This document shows positions 43,034 through 52,094 of a stretch of 64,000 nucleotides of DNA, piece after piece. This DNA comes from Planctomycetota bacterium. GTDB taxonomy: Bacteria > Planctomycetota > Phycisphaerae > Phycisphaerales > UBA5793. The position numbers were made by a program, and so were the translations under genes. The stretch spans positions 1,276,581-1,340,580 of the forward strand of contig JABFGK010000001.1 of NCBI GenBank assembly GCA_013112555.1. The letters run 5' to 3'. Below the pieces are notes generated by a model. It saw only the letters and a list, made by a program, of their open reading frames with translations, did no database searches and was not told where the DNA came from. The stretch's first letter is position 1, and the number at the start of each line of letters is the position of its first letter.

Positions 43034-43068
43034 CAAGCCCACGGATTCCAGCGGGGGGACCGTGGGGT
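43034..43068 (+). repeat. Dispersed hairpin repeat, copy D (expanded loop)
   Basis: CAAGCCCACGGATTCC is retained and the right arm CCGTGGGGT is intact, but the loop is changed to AGCGGGGGGA, so only the outer seven base pairs (CCCACGG/CCGTGGG) remain. It starts seven bases after the thiolase stop, the same placement as the other copies. Confidence 0.65.
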
Positions 43069-43087
43069 GCATGATCTTCATAAACCA

Positions 43088-43415
43088 GTAGGGTGGGGTG
43101 AGCGAAGCGAAAGCCCACCGGCAAGGACATACTGACCGGGCCGTAGGGGCACATTGTCAAAGACACTGAGCACCGCCGAAGGGCATGTGCCCATCTCTTC
43201 CGACGAGCCATGCGTATCAGCAAGTGGGTGCTCCTGCTCCCCTCTCCCTTCGGGAGAGGGGCCGGGGGTGAGGGCCTCTTATCACCCTCGGTAGCCCAGC
43301 GGAAGCGGCCCGGTGAGGGGGTATTCCTCTTCCCCCCAAGTCGGGCGCACGATCGTAGCCGGGGACTTCAGTCCCCGGTTGTGGACGCCTCAGAACCACA
43401 CCGCCCGGAGGGCGG
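43088..43415. repeat. Composite intergenic repeat block, left copy
   Basis: The block starts with GTAGGGTGGGGTGAGCG...CCCACCGGCAAGGACATACT (43088 on), which continues into a GGGCCGTAGGGGCACATTG stretch to about 43159. It ends with a 73-base segment (43343-43415) containing GCCGGGGACTTCAGTCCCCG and CACCGCCCGGAGGGCGG. The same pieces recur at 43794-44005; the 73-base segment appears identical in both. Between them in the left block is unrelated sequence with no gene I can support. Confidence 0.8.
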
Positions 43416-43470
43416 TCGAAGCACTGCAATCTAGGTGGATACATCTGTAACAATCGCATATATTTGTTAT

Positions 43471-43782
43471 ATGCAAGATGGAAGGGCGCGCAAGGTCGTC
43501 AACAACCTGCGCTGGATATTACTGTGTGTCTCCCCGGTGCTCGGATTCGCTGCCTGTTCCATTCCGTGGCCGGCAACAGAGGAACACCGCGTCTGGGGGT
43601 TTCCTATTCCCCTGGTGATCTGGGAAAAGATACCAAGCACCTGGATCTGCTTTCCAATCCCAGCAGCATTGGTATTGAATCCCCTCATCTACTTCGTTGT
43701 TGCCGTGCTTGTGTTTGCTGGTGTTGGGTATCTATTGAAACGAGGTCTGACAGCAAGTTCGGAGGGCAAAAGTGATGAGTGA
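43471..43782 (+). CDS. Small two-helix membrane protein, unknown
   Basis: The 103-residue product has a hydrophobic segment near the N-terminus (about residues 14-30, WILLCVSPVLGFAACS) and another near the C-terminus (about 66-88, ALVLNPLIYFVVAVLVFAGV), followed by a charged tail. The frame can open from a GTG at 43435, but ATG 43471 is taken here; no good ribosome site is visible for either. The gene lies between two copies of a composite intergenic repeat, so it may have arrived as a mobile cassette. No family was recognised. Confidence 0.5.
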   Translation: MQDGRARKVVNNLRWILLCVSPVLGFAACSIPWPATEEHRVWGFPIPLVIWEKIPSTWICFPIPAALVLNPLIYFVVAVLVFAGVGYLLKRGLTASSEGKSDE

Positions 43783-43793
43783 CCTCACAGAAC

Positions 43794-44005
43794 GTAGGGT
43801 GGGCTAAGCCCATGCGCAGCCCACCGGCAAGGACATACTGACCGGGCCGTAGGGGCACATTGCATGTGCCCCTCTCCTCTCTCCTCTGGCCAAAGGGAAG
43901 GTGAGGGAGAGGGTCTTGCTCCCCGCCCGGCAGGGCGCACGATCGTAGCCGGGGACTTCAGTCCCCGGTTGTGGACGCCTCAGAACCACACCGCCCGGAG
44001 GGCGG
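43794..44005. repeat. Composite intergenic repeat block, right copy
   Basis: It contains GTAGGGTGGGCT...CCCACCGGCAAGGACATACT (43794 on), a GGGGCACATTGCATGTGCCCC hairpin region at about 43852-43873 and the 73-base segment at 43933-44005 seen also at 43343-43415. The hairpin family recurs at 12101-12120. From 44006 to the next start there is nothing recognisable. Confidence 0.8.
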
Positions 44006-44957
44006 ATGAATGGTGCTTGAGTAGTGAGTCACGCGAAGTCTTTGACGACTGCCCCTTTATAGGTTATTGTATCTCTAACCAACATGGAGCATCATGAAAT
44101 GAGCGTGCGCGGCATAGTAATAGGACCTCGCTTGGAGTTCACTGCGAAGTCCGTATCCATTCGGAGCTTTGATCAAGCAGCACTACGCCAGTATCTTCTC
44201 TACTGGGACAAGCTGGATTGGCCAAAGAACAATCGCATATCAGTGAATGACCAGGAGTATGAGAACCTGCAATTGCTTACTGATGTCGGAGTGCTCGAGA
44301 GGACGGATGTACGGTTTGCGGAGAGAGGAATTGGCATTGCACAGGCACTGTGGTGGTCGCAGATGCTCACTTTGGCTGCTCGTGACGAGAAGGAGCCTGG
44401 CCGGTGGGCGATAGGACAACACTTGAGTGCTTACTGGGGCCCGTCGGAGAACACAGTTGAAAGGCGATTAATCGAAGTGGAGTTGTACAATGCCATTCCT
44501 GTGCCAAAGGCAGATGTCCCATTCGAGAGAATCCTGGGTTTTAAGGCAAAGAGACGGAGCGAGTTGCTCAGTCTGCGGGCTCACATGGATGATCTGTACC
44601 AGAGCATAATTGCCGCAGGAGACATCCCAAGAGCCAAGACCACGGCGATAGACAAAGTGCAAAACGCAATTCAGGATCTACACGCTGTGTTTGGAGAGTC
44701 GTTCTCAAGCCGCCTCTTAGCATCCGTCAAGGTTGAGCTAAACGTCCATGGACTACTGTCTGGTGCAGTTGGCGCACTTGCGGCTGGGTGTGTAGCAACT
44801 TCGTTTGGCTTCTCAATTGGTGTGGCTGCGGCGGTAGGAGCAGCCTGTAGTGCTGTGAAGTTTGACATGCCGTTTATTAGGCCCCGTCCGAAAAGTGGAT
44901 TCATTTGTGTCTGCTGACCGATGAGCACCATATTCCTGCATGCGGAAAGGATGCCTC

Positions 44958-45344
44958 ATGCCTCGACATCGGCTCACGGATGAGCAATGGGCGTTGATCA
45001 AAGACCTGTTTCCTCTTCCCAAGCGTATGGGTCGGCCGCCCAGCGATCCACGCGACATGATCGATGGGATTCTCTGGATTCTTAATACCGGCGCCCAGTG
45101 GCGCGACCTGCCGCCGGACTTCGGCCCCCGGTCCACCGTGTGGGACCACTTTGATCGATGGAACCACGATGGGACGCTGCAGGCGGTGCTGGATCGGCTC
45201 CGCGATGACGTCGAGATTGATGAGGAATTGTGGTGCGTCGACGGCACCACGGTACGGGCGGCCAAGTGTGCGGCGGGCGGCGGAAAAAGGGGGACCCGGA
45301 AGAGCCCGACGATCACGCACTGGGACGCAGCCGTGGCGGTTTGA
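44958..45344 (+). CDS. IS5-family transposase, first frame (OrfA)
   Basis: The 128-residue product begins MPRHRLTDEQWALIKDLFP and includes RDMIDGILWILNTGAQWRDLP and WDHFDRWNHDGTLQAVLDRL, the DUF4096-type N-terminal domain of these transposases, then WCVDGTTVRAAKCAAGGG with the first DDE Asp. AAAGGA lies upstream of ATG 44958. The frame runs past the slippery run 45284-45293 and stops at 45344; a frameshift there would add the second frame to make the full enzyme. Confidence 0.88.
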   Translation: MPRHRLTDEQWALIKDLFPLPKRMGRPPSDPRDMIDGILWILNTGAQWRDLPPDFGPRSTVWDHFDRWNHDGTLQAVLDRLRDDVEIDEELWCVDGTTVRAAKCAAGGGKRGTRKSPTITHWDAAVAV

Positions 45345-45784
45345 CCTGCAAAATCCACATTCTGTGTGATCGGTTCGGTCATCCGTTGCACTTCCACCTG
45401 ACGGCCGGGCAGACCCACGAAGCCGCCGTGTTCGACACGCTCATGGTCGGCGCTGACGAGCAGTTGATCGATGCGGACGGCGACCCGATCGCCTGGCCGG
45501 TGGCGTTGGCCGGTGACAAGGGGTATCGGGCCGACTGGATTGATGAGTACCTGCTGGACCTGGGCATCACGCCGGTGATCCCGTCGAAGTGCAATGAGGA
45601 CCGTGACAGCAGGCAAATCGACTTTGATCGCGAGGCGTATCGAGATCGGAACATCGTTGAGCGTCTCATCGGGTGGCTGAAGGAATGCCGACGCGTCTTC
45701 TCTCGCTTCGAGAAGACCGCCAAGAACTTCGGCGGCATGATCCGCATGTCATTCATCCAACGTTACCTCCGATTATTAACATGA
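45230..45784 (+). CDS. IS5-family transposase, second frame (OrfB)
   Basis: This frame carries the rest of the DDE catalytic domain: LTCKIHILCDRFGHPLHFHL, AGQTHEAAVFDTLM, LAGDKGYRADWID (second Asp) and IVERLIGWLKECRRVFSRFEK (catalytic Glu). Coding similarity begins right after the A5G5 run near 45290, so it is made by frameshifting from OrfA and not from a start of its own. It ends 20 bases inside the right inverted repeat. Confidence 0.85.
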   Translation: MVRRRHHGTGGQVCGGRRKKGDPEEPDDHALGRSRGGLTCKIHILCDRFGHPLHFHLTAGQTHEAAVFDTLMVGADEQLIDADGDPIAWPVALAGDKGYRADWIDEYLLDLGITPVIPSKCNEDRDSRQIDFDREAYRDRNIVERLIGWLKECRRVFSRFEKTAKNFGGMIRMSFIQRYLRLLT

Positions 45785-45886
45785 TCACTTTTCGGACAGA
45801 GCCTAGAACTTGTGAACGCATACCTGAGCGAGTCAGAGACTTTGCGTATGTGCACTACATTGAAAGAGAACTTTGACACCCCCCCC

Positions 45887-46495
45887 TCACCCCTTCCCCT
45901 TCGGCATCTGATCACCATCTCCCCCATCCAACACCGGCACGGTCCCCCGTCCCTCCTCAATCGCTCCCAACGGCTCACACTTCCTCAAAGACTTCTGACA
46001 TGCCGCGGCGAGCAATTGGTAATACCGTGTGCCGCGTTCCTTTTCACGGATCTCCTCGTCCTTCAACTCCCGAATGATCTTGCACGGCACGCCGGCCACT
46101 AACGTCCGCGCCGGCACTTTCATCCCGGCCTTGATAAACGCCAGCGCTGCCACGATCGCACTGTCCCCGATTTCAGCCCCGTCCATTACTACTGCGTTCA
46201 TCCCCACCATCGCATTGCGCTGCACGACACACCCGTGCAGCACTGCCCCATGTCCGATATGGGCGTCCTCATCAATCAGCACATCCTTCTGCGGGAACGA
46301 GTGGACAATGCACCCATCCTGCAGGTTTGCCCCTCGGCCCATCGTCAGACGTCCCATATCCCCCCGTAACGCTGCCCCAGGCCCGACATAGCACTCAGGA
46401 CCGACCACCACATCCCCGATAAGAACCGCATCCGGGTGCACAAACGCAGCCGGGTCAACCACAGGCCGCAATCCTTCAAACTCATACGTCGGCAT
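45887..46495 (-). CDS. paaY: PaaY-like left-handed beta-helix protein (gamma-carbonic anhydrase family)
   Basis: The 202-residue protein starts MPTYEFEGLRPVVDPAAFVH and contains hexapeptide repeats (VLIGDVVVGPECYVGPGAALRGD; DEDAHIGHGAVLHGCVVQRNAMVGMNAVVMDGAEIGD as separate turns), with the three metal-type histidines expected of gamma-carbonic anhydrases (HSF, HIGHGAVLHG). The C-terminal helix (GTRYYQLLAAACQKSLRKCEPL) is characteristic of PaaY/CaiE. PaaY is a thioesterase linked to phenylacetate breakdown, so it may clear dead-end CoA thioesters of the aromatic pathway. AAAGGAACGTC precedes ATG 46495. Confidence 0.85.
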   Translation of the reverse strand: MPTYEFEGLRPVVDPAAFVHPDAVLIGDVVVGPECYVGPGAALRGDMGRLTMGRGANLQDGCIVHSFPQKDVLIDEDAHIGHGAVLHGCVVQRNAMVGMNAVVMDGAEIGDSAIVAALAFIKAGMKVPARTLVAGVPCKIIRELKDEEIREKERGTRYYQLLAAACQKSLRKCEPLGAIEEGRGTVPVLDGGDGDQMPKGKG

Positions 46496-46683
46496 GACGT
46501 TCCTTTCTCCGGTCGGTCCGGCCGTGCCCGAGCAATGCCGAACACACCCGGTCGATTGGATGGAATACCACGGCACCCAGATGTGCCCCTAAACTGAGCA
46601 CGACTCCCGGACGAGGCACGCACAGCCTCTATCATGATTCGGACACAAGTCAGACTTGTCACTTAGTCAGTAAGGATAAACAG

Positions 46684-47286
46684 ATGTCACGCACCCTTTT
46701 GTCGCTTGCAGCCGTTCTCACAGCCGGCATTGCCACGGCCACCTTCCAGCCGCAGGAACAGCCCCCGAACCACCCGCAGGTCCCCGATCAGGCACCGACC
46801 ACCATGCCCCAGCAGAAGGAAATGCCCGTAGCCCAGCCGGAGGATGTCGAGTCAATCGATGCCATCATGAGCGCCTACTACAACCTCGAGGACGGCGAGA
46901 GAGGGCAGGAACGCAACTGGGATCGCGTCCGATCGCTCTATCACCCGGACGCCCGCCTGATGGCTGCGCGACCCAACAGTAAAGGCGGGTGTGATGCGTT
47001 CGTGTTTTCGGTTGATGATTACCTCAAGTCCGAGCAAAAATACCTTGAGCGAGGCGGCTATTTTGCTGACGAGCTGTTCAGGACCGTCGAGCAATACGGG
47101 AATGTGGCCCAAGTTTTCAGTACCTACGAATCAAGGCGATCCGCTCAGGACGAAAAACCGTATTCCCGGGGGATTAACAGTTTTCAACTCGTCAATGATG
47201 GCGAGCGCTGGTGGATCATGTCCATTCTCTGGGACTTTGAGCGGGGAACGAACCCGATCCCAGAGAAGTATCTCGGTGATGGATAA
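46684..47286 (+). CDS. Exported NTF2/SnoaL-like protein
   Basis: The 200-residue protein has a signal peptide (LLSLAAVLTAGIATATF, cleaved about residue 19), a proline- and glutamine-rich linker (to about 52) and an NTF2-like domain: IDAIMSAYYNLEDGE, RVRSLYHPDARLM, and DGERWWIMSILWDFER. Such domains bind small ligands or act as simple enzymes, and the role here is unknown. AAGGA lies seven bases before the ATG. Confidence 0.75.
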   Translation: MSRTLLSLAAVLTAGIATATFQPQEQPPNHPQVPDQAPTTMPQQKEMPVAQPEDVESIDAIMSAYYNLEDGERGQERNWDRVRSLYHPDARLMAARPNSKGGCDAFVFSVDDYLKSEQKYLERGGYFADELFRTVEQYGNVAQVFSTYESRRSAQDEKPYSRGINSFQLVNDGERWWIMSILWDFERGTNPIPEKYLGDG

Positions 47287-47554
47287 GCAGTTACGTGCTG
47301 TGGAGTACCCAGGCACAGACTGGCAGAGGGCAGTGAACGTCGCGAGTGCTGCGACGCCCATAAAACCGGAACGGCATGTCTGGTTATGCGGGACTCGGAA
47401 TCCACTCGGGTAGATTCATACCCGATATGTTCTTTGTATGCGAACAAGAGTGCATGTCGTGGTGCCGGCACTCGTAGTTAGTTGAATGACCGAATCACAA
47501 GTCAGGCTTCGGACCCCAACGCGGGTTGCGTCAAAGCAGCGGGACGCACAGGCC

Positions 47555-48958
47555 ATGCGAAAACACATCCTGATTGCTGAAGACGAGCAAGTGCTCCGCG
47601 AGTCACTGGCTGAGCTCCTGGCCGATGAGGGCTTCGAGGTCACCCAGGCAGCCAACGGCAGCGAGGCCTACCAGGCAGCGCTGGAAAGCCCGTATGACCT
47701 GGTCCTCAGTGATATCCGTATGCCGGAAATGGACGGGCTGGACCTGCTCGACCGGCTTCGCAAGGCCGCCCCGGAAACGCCGGTCGTCATGCTGACGGCC
47801 TATGGGACCGTCGACAGTGCCGTCAAGGCCATGCAGTCAGGTGCTGCCGACTACCTGCTTAAGCCGGTCCAGTTTGAAGATCTGCTGGCCAAAGTGAAGC
47901 GGTCCCTTGAGTGGGGTGAGATGTCACGCCGCTGCCGGCAGGTCACCGACCAACTCGCTGCCGATTGCAGTTTCCACAACCTCATCGGTGAATCCCAGAA
48001 CATGACCAAGCTCTACGACATGGTCCGCACCTTGTCGGGAGTCATGAGTAACGTCCTGATTGTCGGTGAATCGGGGACCGGCAAGGAACTGTTTGCCCGG
48101 GCCATCCACTACAACGGGATCACCCGTGACAAGCCGTTTGTGCCTGTCAACTGCGGGGCAATCCCGGAGTCGCTGATCGAATCCGAACTGTTCGGGCACA
48201 GGCGAGGCTCATTTACCGGGGCCATCAAGGACAAAGTCGGCTACTTCGAGGCGGCCAACAACGGCACCATCTTCCTCGACGAAATCTCCACACTGCCTGT
48301 CGGGGTACAGAGCACACTGCTGCGCGTCCTTGAGGAGCGCGTGGTCATCCCAGTCGGCGACACCCAGGCACGCCCGGTCAACGTTCGCGTGATTGCGGCC
48401 TCCAATCGTGACCTGGCGACCATGGTCACTGAGGGCGAGTTCCGTGAGGACCTGCTGTTTCGACTTGATGTCGTGCAGCTCCAACTCCCGCCGTTGTCCC
48501 AGCGCAAGGAAGACATCCCGCTGCTCGCCCACCACTTCCTTGAGAAGTACATGCGCGAGATGAACCGGAATGTGCTCGGCGTGACGAACGGGGCGATGCG
48601 GGCACTGCTCCAGCACAACTGGCGCGGCAACGTGCGCGAACTGGAAAACGTCATCGAGCGGGCCGTCATCTTTGCTGAGAACCGGGCCATCGGCGTCGAG
48701 GATCTCCCGTTCGATACCGGCGAACTGAGTGATGACGTCAGCGAAGACCTCAAGGATGCACTCCGGCAATTCGAGCGACAGCACATCATGTCGAGCCTGA
48801 AACGTCATAACAATGACAAGGCTGAGACGGCCAAGTACCTCGGCATCGGCGTCTCGAGTCTCTATCGGAAACTCGAGGAACTCAACATTCCGAAGAACGC
48901 CGGGCAGAACGGCGAGTCCCATGCGGAAAACGGAGTCTCAGCCGAAGCCGAAGCATGA
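47555..48958 (+). CDS. NtrC-family sigma-54 response regulator
   Basis: The protein of 467 residues has a receiver domain (ILIAEDEQVL; phosphoacceptor Asp in LVLSDIRMPEMDG; TAYG; LLKPVQ), a sigma-54 AAA+ domain (Walker A GESGTGKELFARAIH; RRGSFTGA in place of GAFTGA; Walker B GTIFLDEIS) and a Fis-type helix-turn-helix (NNDKAETAKYLGIGVSSLYRKLEEL). ATG 47555 is placed at the receiver start; the frame opens at 47486 with 23 extra residues. No histidine kinase is adjacent. Its targets are unknown. Confidence 0.9.
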   Translation: MRKHILIAEDEQVLRESLAELLADEGFEVTQAANGSEAYQAALESPYDLVLSDIRMPEMDGLDLLDRLRKAAPETPVVMLTAYGTVDSAVKAMQSGAADYLLKPVQFEDLLAKVKRSLEWGEMSRRCRQVTDQLAADCSFHNLIGESQNMTKLYDMVRTLSGVMSNVLIVGESGTGKELFARAIHYNGITRDKPFVPVNCGAIPESLIESELFGHRRGSFTGAIKDKVGYFEAANNGTIFLDEISTLPVGVQSTLLRVLEERVVIPVGDTQARPVNVRVIAASNRDLATMVTEGEFREDLLFRLDVVQLQLPPLSQRKEDIPLLAHHFLEKYMREMNRNVLGVTNGAMRALLQHNWRGNVRELENVIERAVIFAENRAIGVEDLPFDTGELSDDVSEDLKDALRQFERQHIMSSLKRHNNDKAETAKYLGIGVSSLYRKLEELNIPKNAGQNGESHAENGVSAEAEA

Positions 48959-49140
48959 GCTCCCCCGGTCCACCCCCCCCCGTCCCCCCCTCGTCCTCCG
49001 ACTCCACCCCTCCCGGTAATCCAGATGCCGTGCTGACAGAGGCGGTCGTGTCCGGTCCTGCTTCGGGGCATGGTCTGCTTTTTCGGCCATTGTGATCCGG
49101 GGCAGGTGTCGCAGCGATGCACTTTGCTTACCATGTGGCT

Positions 49141-50607
49141 ATGAGCACGCAAGATCTGACACACGTATCAACAAACGCCGAATCCGACTCGGTTTCCGAC
49201 CCGGCTATGCACCCGCAGCCGGGCCCGGCTGCCGTCTACCACGATGTCCTGGACATGATCGGCCGCACACCGGTGCTCGAGTTCAATCGTCTCGATACCG
49301 GTATCTGCTCCGTGTTCGGCAAACTTGAGTTCCTGAACCCGGCCGGCTCCGTCAAGGACCGCATCGGCAAGCGCATGATCGAGCAGGCGGAGGCCGACGA
49401 ATTGCTCACACCCGGCGGCACCATTATCGAGGCGACTGCCGGCAACACCGGCCTCGGGCTTGCTCTCGTGGCTGCCGTCAAGGGCTACAAACTGATCGTC
49501 GTGATGCCCGACAAAATGAGCCAGGAGAAGATCGATCATCTTCAGGCTATGGGCGCCGAAGTCGTCATGACTCGATCTGACGTAGCCAAAGGGCATCCGG
49601 ACTACTACCAGGAGGTTGCCCAGCGGATCGCCGATGACACCGGGGCCTTCTATGTCAATCAGTTCGGCAACCCGGCCAATGTCGCTGCCCACTATGAAAC
49701 GACCGGCCCCGAAATCTGGGAGCAACTTGGTGGACGGGTCGACGCGGCCGTATTCGGCGTCGGTTCCGGGGGGTCGCTCTCGGGCACAGCACGGTATCTC
49801 AAAGAGCAGAACCCGGACATCCACATCGTACTGGCTGATCCCGATGGCTCGATCCTGACACCACTGGTCAAAACCGGCACCGCCCCGGAACCCGGCTCGT
49901 GGCTGATCGAAGGCATCGGCGAGGACTTCGTTCCGGATATCCTTGACCTTGATCTTGTTACCCATGCCTACACCATCACCGACTGTGAGGCGTTTCACGC
50001 AGCCCGAAATCTGCTCAGAACCGAGGGAATCTTCGGCGGGTCATCGACCGGCGTGCTGATCGCCACGGCACTGCGGTATTGCCAGGAGTTCTCGGATAAG
50101 GGAGAGGCCAGGCGAGTGGCCGTTCTCATCCCCGATACCGGCAATAAGTACCTCCGCAAAATGTACTCTGACTTCTGGATGATTGAGCAGGGCTTCATCG
50201 AACGGGAGCACTTCGGCGACCTGCGCGATCTCATCGTGCGGCGACATCAGCACCACGAAGATTTCACCGTCGCCCCCTCCGACACGCTGTCGGTGGCACA
50301 TGGCAGGATGAAGTTGTACGACGTCAGTCAGATTCCGGTCTGTGTCGACGATCGGATAGTCGGCATTATCGACGAGTCGGATCTGTTGCTGGCGCTGCAC
50401 CGCCATCCGGAGGCTTTCCAGGATCCGCTGGAAACGCACATGGTCACGAAACTTGAGACCGTACACCCGGCTGCAGACCTCCAGGAACTCGTCCCGATCT
50501 TCCGGGCCGGCAAGGTCGCGCTCGTGTCCGATGAGAAGAAGTACTATGGGATGATCACGCAGATCGACTTCCTGAATCACCTGCGTCGATCATCCACACG
50601 ATCCTGA
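49141..50607 (+). CDS. Cystathionine beta-synthase with CBS pair
   Basis: The 488-residue protein has a PLP cysteine synthase/cystathionine beta-synthase fold (YHDVLDMIGRTPVLEFNRL; NPAGSVKDRIGKRM with the PLP lysine; ATAGNTGLGLALVAAVKGYK; GVGSGGSLSGTARYLKE; GGSSTGVL) and a C-terminal CBS-domain pair (about residues 365-485). It would join serine and homocysteine to cystathionine. The cystathionine gamma-synthase/lyase gene follows by 99 bases, so the two form a transsulfuration unit. ATG 49141 (MSTQDLTH) is chosen over 49117. A C-rich non-coding stretch (48959-49020) precedes it. Confidence 0.88.
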   Translation: MSTQDLTHVSTNAESDSVSDPAMHPQPGPAAVYHDVLDMIGRTPVLEFNRLDTGICSVFGKLEFLNPAGSVKDRIGKRMIEQAEADELLTPGGTIIEATAGNTGLGLALVAAVKGYKLIVVMPDKMSQEKIDHLQAMGAEVVMTRSDVAKGHPDYYQEVAQRIADDTGAFYVNQFGNPANVAAHYETTGPEIWEQLGGRVDAAVFGVGSGGSLSGTARYLKEQNPDIHIVLADPDGSILTPLVKTGTAPEPGSWLIEGIGEDFVPDILDLDLVTHAYTITDCEAFHAARNLLRTEGIFGGSSTGVLIATALRYCQEFSDKGEARRVAVLIPDTGNKYLRKMYSDFWMIEQGFIEREHFGDLRDLIVRRHQHHEDFTVAPSDTLSVAHGRMKLYDVSQIPVCVDDRIVGIIDESDLLLALHRHPEAFQDPLETHMVTKLETVHPAADLQELVPIFRAGKVALVSDEKKYYGMITQIDFLNHLRRSSTRS

Positions 50608-50706
50608 GACACCCTACCCACCCCGCAGCACCCTGCAAGCGGCATACTCTGCCCTCTGTCACGCAGCCAACCGTGGCAGATCAGTCACCCGACAGGTCAA
50701 CCCACA

Positions 50707-51927
50707 ATGGAACACACCAACGCTCGGATCGAAACCCGTGTCATTCATGCCGGGCAGCAGCCTGACCCAATCACCGGGGCCGTCATGCCGCCGGTCAGCC
50801 TCTCGAGTACGTATATTCAGAAAAGCCCTGGGCAACATGCCGGCTATGAGTACTCCCGGTCGCACAATCCAACCCGATATGCACTCGAACGGAGTGTTGC
50901 TGCACTCGAAGGGGCGCATGTGGCTGACGACCCGTCCCACGGCGGGCTCGCGTTTTCGTCAGGCATGGCAGCCACCGGGACCGTGCTCGAACTCCTGAGT
51001 GCCGGCGATCACCTCATCGCGATGGACGATCTGTACGGCGGGACGAACCGCCTGTTCTCACAGGTTCGTCAGCGCAGTCAGGGACTCATGATTACGTACC
51101 TCGATATGACGTCCGGCCCGGATGCACTGGAGCAAGCCATCACGGATCGGACGAAGATGATCTGGGTCGAGACGCCGACGAACCCGACACTCAAACTCGT
51201 GGACCTCACTGCGGTCGCCCAGGTGGCTGCCCGACATGGCATCATTTCAGTTTGCGACAACACGTTTGCGACGCCGATGCTCCAGCGCCCACTTGCATTC
51301 GGATTTGATATCGTGGCTCACTCGGCCACCAAGTATCTGGGAGGCCACAGCGATGTGGTGGGCGGTCTGACGATCACCAATCGGCCGGACCTCCAGCAGC
51401 GCCTCCGGTTCCTCCAGAACTCCGTCGGCTCCATCCTCTCGCCCTTCGATTCGTATCTGGTCCTGCGTGGCATCAAGACACTGGCGCTGCGGATGCAACG
51501 ACACTGCGAGAATGCCCAGCAGATCGCTGAATGGCTCGAACAACACCCCCGCGTGACCCGAGTCACCTATCCCGGGCTGCCGAGTCATCCACAACGTGAT
51601 CTGGCACGCCGGAATATGTTCTGGGTCGACGAGGCCGACGGCACCGGGCGACGCCCGGCCGGCGGCGGCATGATTACCATCTGGCTCGACGGCGGGCTGG
51701 ACGAGTCCCGGCGATTCCTCGAAGCCGTCAAACTTATCTCGCTGGCCGAGTCACTTGGGGGCGTGGAATCACTCATCGAGCACCCGGCAATCATGACCCA
51801 CGCCTCCGTCCCACCCGATCAGAGGCGCACCCTCGGTATTGATGACAACATGTGCCGTCTGTCCGTCGGGATCGAGTCGGTTGATGATCTGCTGGCCGAT
51901 CTGGAGGCTGCCTTCAAGTCCATCTGA
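50707..51927 (+). CDS. Cystathionine gamma-synthase/lyase (Cys/Met metabolism PLP enzyme)
   Basis: The 406-residue protein has [54 protein letters not shown], and the PLP-binding lysine in [17 protein letters not shown], and ends with [17 protein letters not shown]. Paired with a cystathionine beta-synthase upstream it would more likely act as the lyase releasing cysteine, but the family does both reactions. Confidence 0.9.
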   Translation: MEHTNARIETRVIHAGQQPDPITGAVMPPVSLSSTYIQKSPGQHAGYEYSRSHNPTRYALERSVAALEGAHVADDPSHGGLAFSSGMAATGTVLELLSAGDHLIAMDDLYGGTNRLFSQVRQRSQGLMITYLDMTSGPDALEQAITDRTKMIWVETPTNPTLKLVDLTAVAQVAARHGIISVCDNTFATPMLQRPLAFGFDIVAHSATKYLGGHSDVVGGLTITNRPDLQQRLRFLQNSVGSILSPFDSYLVLRGIKTLALRMQRHCENAQQIAEWLEQHPRVTRVTYPGLPSHPQRDLARRNMFWVDEADGTGRRPAGGGMITIWLDGGLDESRRFLEAVKLISLAESLGGVESLIEHPAIMTHASVPPDQRRTLGIDDNMCRLSVGIESVDDLLADLEAAFKSI

Positions 51928-52094
51928 GGCCCGATTCGCTCGATTCGCCGGCCAATCGTAGTTTTTTGATCATGGCAGAGTACCTGCTGCATCCGATTGA
52001 GGGGCGCAGACACTATAATGCGGTAGGTGCCGTCCTCAGACGGCAGCGAGCGGTGGGTCGGCCGGATCTCAGTCGGATTGCAAGAGGAACACTG

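Larger units (their letters stand above)
44880..45803 (+). mobile_element. IS5-family insertion sequence, 924 bp
   Basis: Terminal inverted repeats are visible: the left end reads GGCCCCGTCCGAAAAGTG and the right end, reversed, GGCTCTGTCCGAAAAGTG (16 of 18 match). A TA dinucleotide at 44878-44879 and 45804-45805 is the target duplication. Inside are two overlapping transposase frames joined across a slippery A5G5 run at 45284-45293. Size, overlapping frames and short duplication fit the IS5 family, IS427/IS1031-like groups. The ends are intact, so it may be active. Confidence 0.88.
44099..45876 (+). pseudogene. DUF6236-like gene split by an IS5-type insertion
   Basis: The 5' part (44099-44879) encodes MSVRGIVIGPRLEF, LYWDKLDWP and a C-terminal glycine/alanine-rich region, resembling DUF6236 proteins, of unknown function. 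At 44880 an insertion element begins and the frame ends inside it (stop at 44917). After the element, 45806-45876 continues the original frame exactly: joining 44879 to 45806 gives FDMPFIRTCERIPERVRDFA and onward to the original TGA, 852 bases or 283 residues plus stop. GGAG nine bases before ATG 44099 supports that start. The shortened product lacks only the last 24 native residues and may keep some function. Confidence 0.8.

Noticed and set aside
48959..49020. C-rich tract after the NtrC gene as a regulatory or structural element
   Set aside because: It is simple sequence with no pairing partner or repeat elsewhere in the window; nothing more can be supported.
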